A DNA stretch of 64,000 nucleotides, taken from Leptospirillum ferrooxidans C2-3 (GTDB lineage: Bacteria > Nitrospirota > Leptospirillia > Leptospirillales > Leptospirillaceae). Positions 16,452 through 25,826 of this stretch are shown here, one piece after another. The DNA lies in assembly GCF_000284315.1 (NCBI RefSeq), contig NC_017094.1, positions 2,139,486-2,203,485 on the forward strand, in the 5' to 3' direction. Position numbers and translations under genes: made by a program. The notes under the pieces are model-generated. The model did not search any database and was not told the DNA's origin. It was given only the letters and a program-made list of their open reading frames with translations. The first letter of the stretch is position 1. Each line of letters opens with the position of its first letter.

Positions 16452-17211
16452 CATGATTCTCGAGCGTGCCAACCCCTTCGAGCGTAATGGAAACCACGTC
16501 TCCCACAGAAAGCGGACCGACTCCTGACGGAGTTCCTGTCAAAATGACATCCCCGGGGTACAGCGTCATCACATGGCTGATGAAGGACAAGATTTCTGCC
16601 GGGGAAAAAATCATGCCGGAAGCACGGCCATCCTGACGGACAGAACCGTTCACACGGGTGATGATCTGGCGGTTGTCGGGCCTCCCCCCGACGAGGACCC
16701 ATGGACCAAGGGGGCAGAAGGTATCAAAACTTTTGGCCCGCATATACTGGATATCCCTTCGCTGGAGATCTCTCGCCGTGACATCGTTGGCGATCGTGAT
16801 GCCCAAAAGGCAGTCCAGTGCGTGATCGACGGAAAGGCCGCGAGATTTTTTTCCGACGACAAGGGCAATTTCTCCCTCAAAATCCACCCGGGACGACATG
16901 GATGGATGAAGGATTGCCCCCCCGTTCGCCAAAAGCGCGGAGGTGGCCTTCATGAAAATCAGCGGTTCAGATGGAATAGGCTTTCCCATCTCAAGGGCAT
17001 GATTCTTGTCGTTTAGTCCAACGGCCACGATCTTCGTTGGAACAACGGGTGGCAGAAGGGTCACAGAATCCTTTGTCCGGATCTCTCCGGAGGGGAGGCG
17101 AAAGAGCTCCCCCCAAGAGAGAGCCTCCGCGGTAAGGGCCTTTCCGTCCACCAGGATTCTAGCCAGGAGAGATCCTTCAGCGAAGTTTTTGCCTTCCCAC
17201 TCTATTGTCAT
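16396..17211 (-). CDS. Fumarylacetoacetate hydrolase-family enzyme
   Basis: A 271-residue FAH-fold enzyme. The metal-binding region is clear: SRVDFEGEIALVVGKKSRGL (Glu-x-Glu pair) and LLGITIANDVTARDLQRRDI (Asp). GMIFSPAEILSFISHVMTLY and GDVILTGTPSGVGPLSVGD complete the fold. Members cleave or decarboxylate 2-oxo acids (acylpyruvases, oxaloacetate decarboxylases, catabolic hydratases), so the substrate cannot be read from sequence. The start ATG overlaps the dapB stop by 4 bases, and its end overlaps recD. Its place in a lysine/arginine operon may hint at keto-acid repair near the aspartate or pyruvate nodes, which is inference. Confidence 0.88.
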   Translation of the reverse strand: MTIEWEGKNFAEGSLLARILVDGKALTAEALSWGELFRLPSGEIRTKDSVTLLPPVVPTKIVAVGLNDKNHALEMGKPIPSEPLIFMKATSALLANGGAILHPSMSSRVDFEGEIALVVGKKSRGLSVDHALDCLLGITIANDVTARDLQRRDIQYMRAKSFDTFCPLGPWVLVGGRPDNRQIITRVNGSVRQDGRASGMIFSPAEILSFISHVMTLYPGDVILTGTPSGVGPLSVGDVVSITLEGVGTLENHVERDSSPAWEGLPSLAER

Positions 17212-18029
17212 TTTGCGATCCCCAGAACATCTTCCATCTGATAGAAGCCGGGCTTTTTCAAGGCGAGCCATCTGGCGGCTTCCACCGCTCCCCTGGCAAA
17301 GGTCTCACGGGAACTTGCCCGGTGTGTCAGCTCGAGACGTTCCCCCATTCCCAAAAAGTGAACCGTGTGATCTCCCACGACATCCCCGCCCCTGACAGCC
17401 ATGATTCCGATTGTATCGGGAATACGCTCACCAACCATCCCCTCACGAGAATAGACACCCCGATCGGCCAGGTTTTCTCCTCTTCCCGAAGCCACCGCTT
17501 CCCCCAAAAACAGGGCTGTTCCGCTTGGTGCGTCTTTTTTCTTCTGGTGGTGAACCTCCACAATCTCGGCATCAAATCCGGGAAGTGCCCGAGAGACCTG
17601 ACGGACGAGATGGGCCAGAAGATGAATGCCAAGACTCATGTTCGGAGCGAGCAAAAGGGGGATTTTCGCACTATGGGAGAAAAGCTCCTCCTTTTCCGGG
17701 GCGGAAAATCCGGTCGTTCCGATCACGAGCGGAACACCAGCCTCCGCAAAGAGTCTGGCGGTCGAAAGGGTTGAAGAGACATTTGTAAAATCGATTCCCA
17801 CAATCGGCATCCCTTCGCCTGCTCCCCGACGGAGTTCCGAAACCGTCAGTTCACCACGACAATTGATCCCGGGATGAAAGGGTGCCGGTTTCCCCGAAAG
17901 AGGATCGGAAGACTCCACGATCGCTCCATGAAGAGAGACTCCGGACTCTCTGGAAAGAACCTGAAGGATCTCGCGCCCCATCCTGCCGGATGCTCCCACC
18001 ATCACCACTCCGAGATCCGGTCGGGTCAT
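17208..18029 (-). CDS. dapB: 4-hydroxy-tetrahydrodipicolinate reductase
   Basis: DapB makes tetrahydrodipicolinate with NAD(P)H for lysine and meso-diaminopimelate. The N-terminal Rossmann motif is VGASGRMGREIL. The signature EIVEVHHQKKKDAPSGTALF holds the catalytic His-His-x-x-K and the K-x-D-A-P-S-G-T loop. The C-terminal RASSRETFARGAVEAARWLA is conserved. The 273 residues are normal. It overlaps dapA upstream and the FAH gene downstream by 4 bases each. Confidence 0.96.
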   Translation of the reverse strand: MTRPDLGVVMVGASGRMGREILQVLSRESGVSLHGAIVESSDPLSGKPAPFHPGINCRGELTVSELRRGAGEGMPIVGIDFTNVSSTLSTARLFAEAGVPLVIGTTGFSAPEKEELFSHSAKIPLLLAPNMSLGIHLLAHLVRQVSRALPGFDAEIVEVHHQKKKDAPSGTALFLGEAVASGRGENLADRGVYSREGMVGERIPDTIGIMAVRGGDVVGDHTVHFLGMGERLELTHRASSRETFARGAVEAARWLALKKPGFYQMEDVLGIAK

Positions 18030-18916
18030 TTGGATTCCTTTTTGAGAAGCCCCATGGCATCGAGCACCTTTGACAAAGACTGGGTGTTCCCGTCAGACAT
18101 CGGCACAAGGGGAAGACGCATCTCATTGGACAGGATCCCCGAAAGCCCCATGGCGGTCTTGATCGGAATCGGGTTGGTTTCAAGACCCAGAGCCATATGA
18201 AGGGGGACAAGGGATTCGTGGACAAGTCTGGCCTTCTCCCATTCCCCCGCAAGACAAAGCTCGACAAGGTCCGCCATTTTCCGCGGCACAAGGTTCGCCG
18301 AGACCGAAATCACACCAGCTCCCCCGAGAGCCATCACAGGATAGGTCAGGAGATCATCGCCCGAATAAATCCCCATTTTTGAGCCGACTCGGGAAAAGAG
18401 TTCAATAATCTGGGACATTTGGCCACAGGCTTCTTTCACTCCGACAAAGGCCGCAATAGAGGACAGACGCTCGATCGTCTGGGGGGTGATGTTCACACCT
18501 GTTCGCACCGGCACATTGTATATGACCATAGGAATATCCACCGCCATGGCAAGAGCCTCATAATGGCGAAACAGACCTTCCTGTGTCGGACGGTTGTAGT
18601 AGGGGGTGATGACCAGCGCACCGTCGACACCGATTGCCATTGCCGATTTCGTGAGCCGGATGGCTTCATGGGTGCTGTTTGAGCCCGTTCCCGCCAGAAC
18701 CTTGATCCGTCTGGCCGACTGCTCGACACAGATCGCGATCACCCGCTCATGTTCGGAGTGGTCAAGTGTCGCGGACTCCCCCGTCGTACCGGTCGGAACA
18801 AGCGCCGCCGTTCCCTCTTGAATGTGGAAATCCACAAGTCTCCTGAGGGCCGACTCATCAATTTTTCCCGCTTTGAACGGAGTCACCAATGCTACCATCG
18901 ATCCGCTAAACAACAC
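18026..18916 (-). CDS. dapA: 4-hydroxy-tetrahydrodipicolinate synthase
   Basis: DapA condenses pyruvate with aspartate semialdehyde. Seen are GTTGESATLDHSEHERVI (active-site Thr pair), GALVITPYYNRPTQEGLFRH (catalytic Tyr), YNVPVRTGVNI, and the Schiff-base lysine in FVGVKEACGQM. The 296-residue TIM barrel is full length. It lies 9 bases after the poly-Asp membrane protein gene and overlaps dapB. Confidence 0.96.
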   Translation of the reverse strand: MLFSGSMVALVTPFKAGKIDESALRRLVDFHIQEGTAALVPTGTTGESATLDHSEHERVIAICVEQSARRIKVLAGTGSNSTHEAIRLTKSAMAIGVDGALVITPYYNRPTQEGLFRHYEALAMAVDIPMVIYNVPVRTGVNITPQTIERLSSIAAFVGVKEACGQMSQIIELFSRVGSKMGIYSGDDLLTYPVMALGGAGVISVSANLVPRKMADLVELCLAGEWEKARLVHESLVPLHMALGLETNPIPIKTAMGLSGILSNEMRLPLVPMSDGNTQSLSKVLDAMGLLKKESK

Positions 18917-18925
18917 CTGACCCCC

Positions 18926-19480
18926 TTATTTTCCCGATGGACCAACCGGCAAACCCGGATCGGCCACATGATATTGCTCCATTACCGCCCGGGCATGGCT
19001 GACAAGATCCGACAATGATTCCGGTCGGATGCTCCCCGGATAGGACAGCAGCTCCTTGAACTCCGAACTGACCGAAATCACTTCGGTTGCCGGGATCTTC
19101 CCCTTACGCCCGGCATCGTAAAATGCATCCAGCGTTTTCACCACCGACCTTGCCTGGGCAGGCTTGTAAAGGATCGGCATACGGGAAACCAGCGCATGGT
19201 CCGTCACCCAGTTTCTCATATAAATGTATGTGAGAAAGTCCCCCCCCGTAAAGGTGATCAGAAAAAAGATCACAGGAATCGCCGAAACGATGAGAAGCGT
19301 CAGGAAACATCCCCGCCCCTCCTTCCTGTGGGGTGCCATCGGCGGATCGTCATCATCGTCGTCGTCATCGTCGTGCCAGATGATCTCGGGCTCTTTTGAA
19401 GCTGGTCCGACAGCCTGATCCCCCGCTCCGGGATGGTGGCCATCCGGAGTAGGGGGAGGAATTTCCTCTTTTTCACTCAA
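18926..19480 (-). CDS. Membrane protein with a poly-aspartate tract, unrecognised
   Basis: A 184-residue protein. The first about 45 residues are Pro/Gly-rich and end in a run of nine Asp before PPMAPHRKEGRG. One strong transmembrane helix follows (about 58-78, FLTLLIVSAIPVIFFLITFT), then a soluble C-terminal domain of about 100 residues with short helices. The poly-Asp run is coded by mixed GAC/GAT. The topology, cytoplasmic acidic tail and extracytoplasmic domain, is inferred from the basic residues before the helix. It overlaps the lysA stop by 4 bases and precedes dapA by 9. I do not recognise the family. Confidence 0.75.
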   Translation of the reverse strand: MSEKEEIPPPTPDGHHPGAGDQAVGPASKEPEIIWHDDDDDDDDDPPMAPHRKEGRGCFLTLLIVSAIPVIFFLITFTGGDFLTYIYMRNWVTDHALVSRMPILYKPAQARSVVKTLDAFYDAGRKGKIPATEVISVSSEFKELLSYPGSIRPESLSDLVSHARAVMEQYHVADPGLPVGPSGK

Positions 19481-20721
19481 CGCGCCGACTCCGAACGGAT
19501 CAGGTCCTCATAGGTTTCCCGGGGACGAATGACCTCAAAGCGGTCACCGCTGACAAGAATCTCCGGAGGTCTTGGCCGGGCATTATAGTTTGAGGCCATC
19601 GCAAAACCATAGGCCCCGGCACTCATGACCGAAACCAGATCTCCCGCCTTGATCGGAGGAAGATCCCTGTCCTGGACCAGAAAGTCTCCGGTTTCGCAGA
19701 CAGGCCCCACGAGATCGGCCTTGACGGAGGCTCCTTCACGAACACGAATCGGCCAAAGATCGTGGAAGGCTCCATAGAGGGAGGGGCGGATCAGGTCGTT
19801 CATTCCCGCGTCCCCGATGTAGAAGGTCTTTACTTCGGTCTTTTTGACGTAGAGAACCTGCGTCACCAGAATTCCGGAGTTTCCGACAATGGATCTTCCT
19901 GGCTCCAGGATGATCCCCTGGGAGGGATCCTTGACCCTTGAGAGGATTTCCCGGCTGATATCCCCTGGCGTCGGAACCTTTTCATCATCGTATCGGATCC
20001 CGAGTCCACCACCAACGTCCAGCCATGAGATCCCGATCCCTTTTTCCTTGAGCGCTTCCGAAAAAGCGATCATCCGCGTAAAAGAATCCCGAAAGGGAGC
20101 AATCTGCGTCAACTGGGAGCCGATATGCTGGTGGATACCGGTCAGACGGATTCCCGGAAGCTTCGATGCGCGCAGATACTCGGCAAGTGCCTCTTTTACC
20201 GGAACCCCGAATTTGCTTTTCTTGAGTCCGGTGGAGATATAGGGATGAGTTTGTGGATCGACATCCGGATTGACCCTCAGGGCGACGTTGGCGGTAACGC
20301 CCATCCGGGAGGCCACCTTCGATAAAGTGTCGAGCTCCATGGAGGATTCGACGTTGAACATCAGGATTCCCGCCTCAAGGGCTTCTTTCATTTCCTGCTC
20401 GGTTTTTCCGACACCGGCAAAAACGATCCTATCGGGGGGTATACCGGCCTTCATGGCCCGGAACAGTTCTCCACCGGAGACAACATCAGCACCTGAACCC
20501 TTTTTCCCAAGAAGCGAAAGGATCGACAGATTGCCGTTAGCTTTCATCGCATAGGCAATGACCGTTTTATGGGATGAAAAAGCCTCCTGATAGGACGCAT
20601 AGCTGTCGCTGATGGCGCGCTCGCTATAAATATACGCGGGAGATCCCACCTCCCGGATGATTTTCTCGACAGGGACCGACTCTACATAGAGCTCACCATT
20701 TTCATAATGAAACTGCTTCAC
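19477..20721 (-). CDS. lysA: Diaminopimelate decarboxylase
   Basis: LysA converts meso-diaminopimelate to lysine using PLP. Motifs are VIAYAMKANGNLSILSLLGK (PLP lysine), GIHQHIGSQL, WLDVGGGLGI, ILEPGRSIVGNSGILVTQVL and, near the end, GPVCETGDFL and GAYGFAMASNYN. The start is GTG at 20721 with GGAGG 5 bases upstream, giving 414 residues and the usual MKQFHYENGELYVESV beginning. It follows the LptM-like lipoprotein gene by 90 bases. Confidence 0.96.
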   Translation of the reverse strand: MKQFHYENGELYVESVPVEKIIREVGSPAYIYSERAISDSYASYQEAFSSHKTVIAYAMKANGNLSILSLLGKKGSGADVVSGGELFRAMKAGIPPDRIVFAGVGKTEQEMKEALEAGILMFNVESSMELDTLSKVASRMGVTANVALRVNPDVDPQTHPYISTGLKKSKFGVPVKEALAEYLRASKLPGIRLTGIHQHIGSQLTQIAPFRDSFTRMIAFSEALKEKGIGISWLDVGGGLGIRYDDEKVPTPGDISREILSRVKDPSQGIILEPGRSIVGNSGILVTQVLYVKKTEVKTFYIGDAGMNDLIRPSLYGAFHDLWPIRVREGASVKADLVGPVCETGDFLVQDRDLPPIKAGDLVSVMSAGAYGFAMASNYNARPRPPEILVSGDRFEVIRPRETYEDLIRSESAR

Positions 20722-20811
20722 GAAAAACCTCCACGAACATCCGGTTGATATTGTTGTTGGAATCATTCCAAAAATCTTCTTGAGCAAAAAACTGAACAGG
20801 TGCCGCCCTGA

Positions 20812-21003
20812 TTACTCGGAGTCAGGATGGTCCGGCTGATTGGGTCCGGCCGCCGGAGCCGGTTCCTTGTCGATCGCCCTGGGTTTTTCGGGCGGAGTCG
20901 AGCCGGGTGGGATCGGCACCCCCGCCACCCCGCATCCGGATAACAACAAAGTCGCGAGAAAGACCCCCAAAACCCGGAAAAAAAGCCCACCCCCCGGAAT
21001 CAC
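20812..21003 (-). CDS. LptM-like small lipoprotein upstream of lysA
   Basis: A 63-residue lipoprotein: hydrophobic VLGVFLATLLLSG followed by Cys at about residue 24, then GVAGVPIPPGSTPPEKPRAI and a Pro-rich tail. The pattern CG-x-x-G-x-x-x-x-P-P resembles LptM (YifL), which assists LptD maturation. In proteobacteria its gene also lies just before lysA. Context and motif agree, but the sequence is too short to be certain. It overlaps the argH stop by 4 bases. Confidence 0.72.
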   Translation of the reverse strand: MIPGGGLFFRVLGVFLATLLLSGCGVAGVPIPPGSTPPEKPRAIDKEPAPAAGPNQPDHPDSE

Positions 21004-22406
21004 CGGAATTCAGCCAAAATCGAGCGGATGGCTGAGATGCGTTCCAGAACCCTCTCTCTGGCCGGTCCACCCGGATGATTCCTTCTCGAAACAGCCATTT
21101 CCGGTGTCAGGCATTTGGCATAGCCTTTCGGAAAACCCTCATAAAATCGGGAGAGATCTTCATCGGACATCTCCGAAAGGGACAAGCCAAGCTTGTCCGA
21201 ATGAGCTACGATCCTGCCCACGATCGCGTGGGCCTCCCTGAAGGGAACACCCATTCTGACAAGATCCTCAGCCATATCTGTTGCCAGGAGCCCACCGGAG
21301 GAAAGCCTGGAACGAAGCTTTTCCTCTTTAAGACGGGCCTGCCCGCAAAGCGATGTCATCATCGAGACAGCTCGTTTCCCCACTGAAACAGCGTCAAAAA
21401 GCTGCTCCTTGTCCTCCTGAAGATCCCGATTATATCCACCGGGAAGAGCCTTCAAAAGGGTCATGAGAGAAACATAATCCCCCAGAACGCGGCCTGCGCG
21501 TCCTCTGGTCAACTCAAGGATATCGGGATTTTTTTTCTGGGGCATCATACTCGATCCCGTCATGTAGCGGTCCGGAATCTCGAGGACGGAAAATTCGCTT
21601 GTCGACCAAAGGATCCACTCTTCAGCCCACTGGGACAGGTGGACCATCAAAAGGGAAAGCGCATGCAGGAAATCCGCGGCGAAGTCCCTGTCCGAAACAG
21701 CATCGAGTCCATTTCCGGTAATCCCCTGAAGCCCCAGAAGATCGGCCACATAATGGCGGTCGATGGGGAAGGTCGTTCCCGCCAGAGCTCCCGACCCCAG
21801 AGGAGAAATCCCCGCGCGTCGTCGGACATCCTTCACCCGGTCCAGATCCCGCAAGAGACGTTCGGCATGGCAAAGATAATAATAGCCTCCCGTGATGGGC
21901 TGGGCCGGCTGGAGATGGGTATAGCCCGGCATCAGAAGGTCCACCCCCCCCTCGGCCTTTTCAAGAATCACATCAAGGAGATCCCTCAAAAGTCCCACAA
22001 GGGCACTGGCCTCGTCCACTACATAAAGCCTCAGGTCGAGAGCCACCTGATCATTCCGGCTTCTTGCCGTATGGAGCTTGTGTGCCGGGGTTCCGATCTT
22101 TTCAAAAAGCCGTCGCTCGATATTCATGTGGATATCTTCAAGTTCCGGACGAACGGGAAAGGTCCCCTTTTCAAATTCTTCGGCGATCTCCGAAAGTCCA
22201 AGGAGAATCGCATCCCCTTCTTCTCCGGTCAGAATGCCGACTTTGACAAGCATTTTCGCATGGGCGCCGGAACCCCTGATATCCTGGCGCCAGAGGGTCT
22301 GATCGAAGGAGATGGACTCGGTGTAAGCCAGAACTTCCTCATCTGTCGCCTCCTGGAATCGGCCACCCCAAGGCTTGTCGGGAAGAGGAGCCCCCTTTTC
22401 CATCAA
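21000..22406 (-). CDS. argH: Argininosuccinate lyase
   Basis: ArgH releases arginine and fumarate from argininosuccinate. The superfamily signature [20 protein letters not shown] is intact, as are [19 protein letters not shown] and [20 protein letters not shown] (catalytic His). The 468 residues are full length. It overlaps argG by 4 bases. Confidence 0.97.
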   Translation of the reverse strand: MMEKGAPLPDKPWGGRFQEATDEEVLAYTESISFDQTLWRQDIRGSGAHAKMLVKVGILTGEEGDAILLGLSEIAEEFEKGTFPVRPELEDIHMNIERRLFEKIGTPAHKLHTARSRNDQVALDLRLYVVDEASALVGLLRDLLDVILEKAEGGVDLLMPGYTHLQPAQPITGGYYYLCHAERLLRDLDRVKDVRRRAGISPLGSGALAGTTFPIDRHYVADLLGLQGITGNGLDAVSDRDFAADFLHALSLLMVHLSQWAEEWILWSTSEFSVLEIPDRYMTGSSMMPQKKNPDILELTRGRAGRVLGDYVSLMTLLKALPGGYNRDLQEDKEQLFDAVSVGKRAVSMMTSLCGQARLKEEKLRSRLSSGGLLATDMAEDLVRMGVPFREAHAIVGRIVAHSDKLGLSLSEMSDEDLSRFYEGFPKGYAKCLTPEMAVSRRNHPGGPARERVLERISAIRSILAEFR

Positions 22407-23629
22407 AACTCACCTCCTCCGACCTGATCCGAATACAGCTTCAGCCTCAAGGCGAGAATATTGATGAATCCTCCCGCATCCGCCTGGCGATAGACACCAT
22501 CCTTTTCAAAGGTTGCAAGATCTTTTCGATAAAGGCTATAGGGCGAGCGGCGACCAAGGACCCTGACAGAACCCTTGGACAGGAGAAGACGGACATCTCC
22601 GGTAACCCGCTCCTGGGTTTTCTTGACCAGGGACCACAAGGCTTCTTTTTCGGGGCTGAACCAGTATCCGTTGTAAATGAGGTTCGCAATTCGGGGAACA
22701 AGGGACGCCTTGAGGTTCAGAACTTCTCGATCGAGGGTCAATGTCTCGAGTGCCCTGTGCGCCGCATGGAGAATGGTTCCTCCCGGTGTTTCGTAGACAC
22801 CTCTCGATTTCATACCCACATACCGGCTTTCCACCAGGTCGACCCTTCCGATCCCGTGCTCACCTCCCAGCCGGTTCACCTCGGTCAGGAGTGTCACTGG
22901 ATCAAGGATATTTCCGTTGATCGCAAAAGGAATGCCTTTCTCGAATGAAACAATCACTTCCGCTGGCTGGTCGGGGGCATTCACCGGATTGACCGTCAGG
23001 GAGAAAATTTCCTCGGGGGGAGCCATCCACGGATCCTCCAGGATTCCTCCCTCATAGCTTGTATGAAGAAGATTCCTGTCGATGGAATAAGGTTTCTCAA
23101 GCGTTGCCTGAATGGGAATCCGATGTTTTTTCGCATAATGGATCAGATCGGAACGGGACTCCATCGTCCATTCCCGCCAGGGAGCGATGACTTTCACTTT
23201 AGGATCAAAATAGGCATAGGCCATTTCAAATCGGACCTGGTCGTTCCCTTTTCCGGTGGCTCCATGGGCAACGGCATCGGCTCCCGTCAAGCGGCAAATT
23301 TCCATCTGGGCCTTGGCGATAAGCGGACGGGCAATCGATGTTCCCAAAAGATAGCCGTCCTCATAGATCGCACCTGCCTGAATCATCGGAAAGACAAAAT
23401 CCGAAACAAATTCCGCCCTCAAATCGCGAACATAGACCTCGGATGCCCCTGTCGCCTCGGCTTTCCCGCGAATCTCCTCAAGATCCTCTCCCTGACCGAG
23501 ATCGGCGCAAAAAGCGACGACCGAACATCCGTATGTCTCCTTGAGCCATGTAATGATCACCGAGGTATCAAGCCCACCGGAATAGGCCAGAACAACTTTC
23601 AGTGGACGGTTTGCACCATGTTTTTCCAT
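22403..23629 (-). CDS. argG: Argininosuccinate synthase
   Basis: ArgG joins citrulline and aspartate with ATP. The P-loop is [18 protein letters not shown]. Also seen are [20 protein letters not shown] and [19 protein letters not shown]. The 408 residues are normal. The start ATG shares one base with the argF stop (TAATG), and the stop overlaps argH. Confidence 0.97.
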   Translation of the reverse strand: MEKHGANRPLKVVLAYSGGLDTSVIITWLKETYGCSVVAFCADLGQGEDLEEIRGKAEATGASEVYVRDLRAEFVSDFVFPMIQAGAIYEDGYLLGTSIARPLIAKAQMEICRLTGADAVAHGATGKGNDQVRFEMAYAYFDPKVKVIAPWREWTMESRSDLIHYAKKHRIPIQATLEKPYSIDRNLLHTSYEGGILEDPWMAPPEEIFSLTVNPVNAPDQPAEVIVSFEKGIPFAINGNILDPVTLLTEVNRLGGEHGIGRVDLVESRYVGMKSRGVYETPGGTILHAAHRALETLTLDREVLNLKASLVPRIANLIYNGYWFSPEKEALWSLVKKTQERVTGDVRLLLSKGSVRVLGRRSPYSLYRKDLATFEKDGVYRQADAGGFINILALRLKLYSDQVGGGEF

Positions 23630-24558
23630 TAAGAATCCTTTCCCAAACAGAACAGCATGACAGCTTTCTGCAGATAGAGTCTGTACTGGGCCTGAAGGAA
23701 CACCCTTGACTGTGGTCCATCGATGGCTGAAGCCGTAATTTCAAGCCCGCGATAGGCAGGAAGGCAATGAAAGATGACCGCTTTCGGATCCGCGACCTGG
23801 AGGATTCCCTCATTGATCTGATATCCCGCAAACTCAAGTTCACGGATGGATTTTTCCCCCTCCTGCCCCATGCTGGTCCAGACATCCGTGTAGAGAAGCA
23901 TTGCCTGTTCGGAGGCCAGGAGAGGATCTTCGAGCCAGCGGACGAATCCCCCGTTTTTCCGGGCACGTTCATCGCTCATTCTGAGGATCTCGGTATCCGG
24001 GCGGTATTCCCTTGGGGTCGACACCGTCATCTTTGCCCCAAAAAGCGCCGCCGCCTCCATCAGGGAATGGGCCATATTATTACCGTCCCCGATATAGGTC
24101 ACAGGGAGCCCCCGAAGTTCAGAGAAAAGCTCCCGGGCATAAGCAAAGTCCGAAAGAGCCTGGCAGGGGTGATGGAGATCGGTAAGCCCATTGATGACAG
24201 GAACCGGACAGTACTCGGCAAACCGTTCGATCCGGTCATGGCCAAAGGTTCTCATGATCACAAGATCGAGATACCCCCCGACGACTCGGGCAGTATCTTC
24301 CACCGATTCTCCCCTTGAGAGCTGGGAATCTGTTCCGAGAAAGAGAGTGTCACCGCCCATCTGGTGGACGCCGGCTTCAAAGGAAAGCCGGGTTCTTGTC
24401 GAGGCCTTCTCAAAGATCAGACCCACTGTCTGCCGGCGAAGCATATTCTCGAAAAGTTCGGGATTTTTTTTGATCCGGACGGAAAAATCCAGAAGGTATG
24501 CGGCGGACTCCTCCGAGAGATCCGCAAGCTGGAGAAAAGATCTGGTTCCTTTTTTCAA
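23629..24558 (-). CDS. argF: Ornithine carbamoyltransferase
   Basis: ArgF makes citrulline from ornithine and carbamoyl phosphate. The carbamoyl-phosphate site [20 protein letters not shown] is clear, with [14 protein letters not shown] and, near the end, [14 protein letters not shown]. The 309 residues are normal. It starts 4 bases after the argD stop. Confidence 0.96.
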   Translation of the reverse strand: MKKGTRSFLQLADLSEESAAYLLDFSVRIKKNPELFENMLRRQTVGLIFEKASTRTRLSFEAGVHQMGGDTLFLGTDSQLSRGESVEDTARVVGGYLDLVIMRTFGHDRIERFAEYCPVPVINGLTDLHHPCQALSDFAYARELFSELRGLPVTYIGDGNNMAHSLMEAAALFGAKMTVSTPREYRPDTEILRMSDERARKNGGFVRWLEDPLLASEQAMLLYTDVWTSMGQEGEKSIRELEFAGYQINEGILQVADPKAVIFHCLPAYRGLEITASAIDGPQSRVFLQAQYRLYLQKAVMLFCLGKDS

Positions 24559-24562
24559 TAGA

Positions 24563-25804
24563 TTACCCTTTCAGAGCCGGAGATCGTTCCAGAATCCGGT
24601 CAAACACGTTCAAAAACTGGTCCATCTCGTCATATCCGACCGAAACAGGCGGCAAGAGACGGACAACATCATCAGACAGTCCTGTGGCATTGACAAGGAC
24701 ATGGCTTTCCAGAAACTGGTTCTTCATCTCTTTTGCCGAACTGGAAACTCTTACTCCCACCATAAAACCAAAACCCCGGATCTCCAGAATCTTTCCTTTG
24801 TGGCGGCTGGACAGCTCGGAAAGCCCCTTCCAGAGATAGTCCGACATCACACCGATCCTCGTAGGCAAAAAATCCTCATCGTAGAGAGATTTCAACAAGG
24901 CCAATCCGGCGGCACAGGAGACCGGATTTCCCCCGAAGGTGGAGCCGTGGGATCCCGGAGGAAGGAATGTGGACAGATGTTCCGTCGTCAAGAGCGCCCC
25001 CAATGGAAGTCCCCCACCAAGAGCCTTTGAGGCCACCAGAATATCCGGCACGATCCCGTACAGCTCATGGGCGAAAAGGGCGCCGGTTCTCCCCATTCCG
25101 GTCTGGATCTCGTCAAGGATCAACAGGATCCCTTCCTGATGGGTCCAATGCCTCAGATCCCTCATGAACTCTTTCGTTGCCGGGATGACGCCAATCTCTC
25201 CCTGCACAGGCTCAACAACAACAGCCACTGTCCGATCGGTTTTCTGGGAAATCACATGATCCATGTCATTGTAACGGGCATAGGAAAAGCCTTCAGGCAA
25301 AGGACCAAAGCCTTCCCGGACCTTTTGTTGTCCGGTCATGGTCATCGCGCCGAGCGTCCTTCCATGGAAACTGTTTTCCATGGAAATGATCTCAAAGCGA
25401 CCGCGCGGATTCCCGAAACGCCGGGCTAGCTTGAGGGCTGCCTCAATGGCCTCTGTCCCGGAATTGGAAAAGAAAACCCGGTCCGCAAAGGTTTTCTCGA
25501 CAAGCATCTCGGCAAGCTCAATGGCGGGAATATTATAGTAGAGATTGGAGGTATGGGTGACTCTCTGCGCCTGTTTCTGAATAGCATGAACAATGGACGG
25601 GTAGGAATGGCCCAAGACATGGATCGCGATCCCCCCCAGGAAATCGAGGTAACCATCACCCCTTGTGTCGAAAAGGAAGCTTCCTTTTCCCTTTTCGAAA
25701 ACCAGACTCTCCCTGGAATAGTTTCCCAGTAGCACTCGCGCCCCCCGTTCAACCCAGGATCCCTGCCCGATTGGCGATGACGTTTTCATTTTGGAAGTAT
25801 TCAT
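24563..25804 (-). CDS. argD: Acetylornithine aminotransferase
   Basis: A class III PLP transaminase. Seen are FSNSGTEAIEAALKLARRFG, LILDEIQTGMGRTGALFAHE and the PLP lysine in VASKALGGGLPLGALLTTE. The 413-residue protein starts at ATG 25804 with AAGGA 9 bases upstream; the frame is open to 25870 but those residues would overlap the channel gene. ArgD can also serve as N-succinyl-diaminopimelate aminotransferase, which would fit the adjoining lysine genes. Confidence 0.95.
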   Translation of the reverse strand: MNTSKMKTSSPIGQGSWVERGARVLLGNYSRESLVFEKGKGSFLFDTRGDGYLDFLGGIAIHVLGHSYPSIVHAIQKQAQRVTHTSNLYYNIPAIELAEMLVEKTFADRVFFSNSGTEAIEAALKLARRFGNPRGRFEIISMENSFHGRTLGAMTMTGQQKVREGFGPLPEGFSYARYNDMDHVISQKTDRTVAVVVEPVQGEIGVIPATKEFMRDLRHWTHQEGILLILDEIQTGMGRTGALFAHELYGIVPDILVASKALGGGLPLGALLTTEHLSTFLPPGSHGSTFGGNPVSCAAGLALLKSLYDEDFLPTRIGVMSDYLWKGLSELSSRHKGKILEIRGFGFMVGVRVSSSAKEMKNQFLESHVLVNATGLSDDVVRLLPPVSVGYDEMDQFLNVFDRILERSPALKG

Positions 25805-25826
25805 CAATTTTTTCCTTGGAAGATCA

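Noticed and set aside
19340-19378. The GAC/GAT run as a microsatellite or CRISPR-like repeat
   Set aside because: It is coding (nine Asp) in a maintained frame and the codons are mixed, not a pure repeat.
24191-25030. A 279-codon plus-strand frame opposite argF and argD
   Set aside because: Antisense shadow with no start context.
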